From positions 561,001-625,000 of the forward strand of contig NC_051104.1 of assembly GCF_901709675.1 (NCBI RefSeq): DNA of 64,000 bases. The letters are read 5' to 3'. A program made the translations under genes and the position numbers. This DNA is from Syngnathus acus. Lineage: Eukaryota; Chordata; Actinopteri; Syngnathiformes; Syngnathidae. The notes below the pieces were generated by a model, which saw nothing but the letters and a program-made list of their open reading frames with translations, was not told the DNA's origin and searched no databases. This document shows, piece after piece, positions 63,173 to 64,000 of the stretch; position 1 is the first letter of the stretch, and the number at the start of each line of letters is the position of its first letter.

Positions 63173-64000
63173 TACCGTATTTTCCGCCCTAAAAGGCGCA
63201 CCTAAAAACCTAAAATTTTCTCAAAAGCCGACAGTGCGCCTTATAGGCCAGTGCGCCTTATATATGGATCAACTGATGAATTTGTTGATCCATACTGGTT
63301 GTACACAGTGCTCTGCCAAAATGTTTCAGTACGTTTTAGTACGACTAGTAAATTACAAGGTCGCATCGCTTCCCAGCATTACGGCAACTGTAGTCAGGGG
63401 GCGTCACCGAATAGCTGTTGTACCCGCGAGGCTATTTCATGTCAAAATAGGCTGCTCTGTTAATGTTTCGAGTAAATCTACGGATCGATATGGAAGGGAA
63501 ACATAGGTAAGTAGTACCAATGCGTTAGATCGAACTTTAGTCAGTTCCGATCATTTTATAGGAGATCGTTTGAGAAACGCGATTGTTTACACTTTGCTGA
63601 GGCTCATGGGAGATTGCGAGCTGAGGCTCGTGAGACTTTGCGGATGGCTAATGCTATTGCGATAGCTGCTATACGTACCAGGCTATTTCATGTCAAAATA
63701 GGCTGCTCTGTTAATGTTTCGAGTAAATCTACGGATCGATATGGAAGGGAAACATAGGTAAGTAGTACCAATGCGTTAGATCGAACTTTAGTCAGTTCCG
63801 ATCATTTTATAGGAGATCGTTTGAGAAACGCGATTGTTTACACTTCGCTGAGGCTCATGGGAGATTGCGAGCTGAGGCTCGTGAGACTTTGCGGATGGCT
63901 AATGCTATTGCGATAGCTGCTATACGTACCAGGCTATTTCATGTCAAAATAGGCTGCTCTGTTAATGTTTCGAGTAAATCTACGGATCGATATGGAAGGG
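63173..64000. mobile_element. MITE left end enclosing a tandem array
   Basis: ACCGTATTTTCCGCCCTAAA and two AGTGCGCCTTATA words mark one end of a family also seen at 29700-29828. The other terminus is not in the window; the 251-bp array begins inside. Confidence 0.5.
63429..64000. repeat. Tandem satellite, 251-bp unit
   Basis: AGGCTATTTCATGTC recurs at 63429, 63680 and 63931, exactly 251 bases apart. Between copies only one or two differences are seen (for example CACTTTGCTG versus CACTTCGCTG). The array continues past the window edge. The unit contains a smaller internal echo (GAGGCTCATGGGAGATTGC and GAGGCTCGTGAGACTTTGC). Confidence 0.95.

Overview
The window reads as nuclear DNA of a ray-finned (teleost) fish. 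Vertebrate genes are split into small GT-AG exons, and three of them (agtr1, cpb1, gyg1) lie in the order known from the human 3q24 block. The rest is packed with teleost-type mobile DNA: hAT elements with 8-bp target duplications, TA-flanked MITEs, a tRNA-derived SINE, L2/CR1-like and RTE-like LINEs, and LTR elements. There are no bacterial features and no CRISPR array.

Layout. 1-5.3 kb: the last two coding exons of nck1 (+) and its 3' UTR. 5.3-7.3 kb: a complete five-exon BDH1-like SDR gene (-) in which three hallmark SDR motifs are altered. 7.4-10.9 kb: the complete 12-exon cluap1/IFT38 gene (-), with an RFX X-box-like site upstream. 11.4-15.1 kb: hAT copies, a SINE, a deleted LINE and a solo LTR. 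15.1-16.3 kb: an unexplained stretch with tRNA-like segments, a CRE/TATA promoter-like site and a chain of small phase-compatible exons. 16.8-19.4 kb: LINE and MITE. 19.9-28.1 kb: exons of a Ulp1/C48 protease gene (+), split by a 7.1-kb LTR element that itself carries a LINE and several hAT insertions. 28-41 kb: almost only nested mobile elements.

41.5-52.3 kb holds three intact genes, all on the minus strand: gyg1 (glycogenin, 7 coding exons), cpb1 (procarboxypeptidase B, 11 exons) and agtr1 (angiotensin II type 1 receptor, one coding exon). 52.3-57.4 kb is mostly non-coding DNA plus a MITE and an old hAT. 57.4-64 kb is a stack of SINE, hAT, RTE LINE, L2 LINE and MITE, ending in a 251-bp tandem satellite that runs off the window.

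The host genes do not form an operon or pathway. Their grouping reflects conserved vertebrate synteny (agtr1-cpb1-gyg1). The most unusual points are the motif-degenerate BDH1-like protein, the interrupted Ulp1 protease gene with a possible unannotated 5' part at 15.5-16.3 kb, and a set of nested insertions whose relative ages can be read from target duplications and from an empty site elsewhere in the window.
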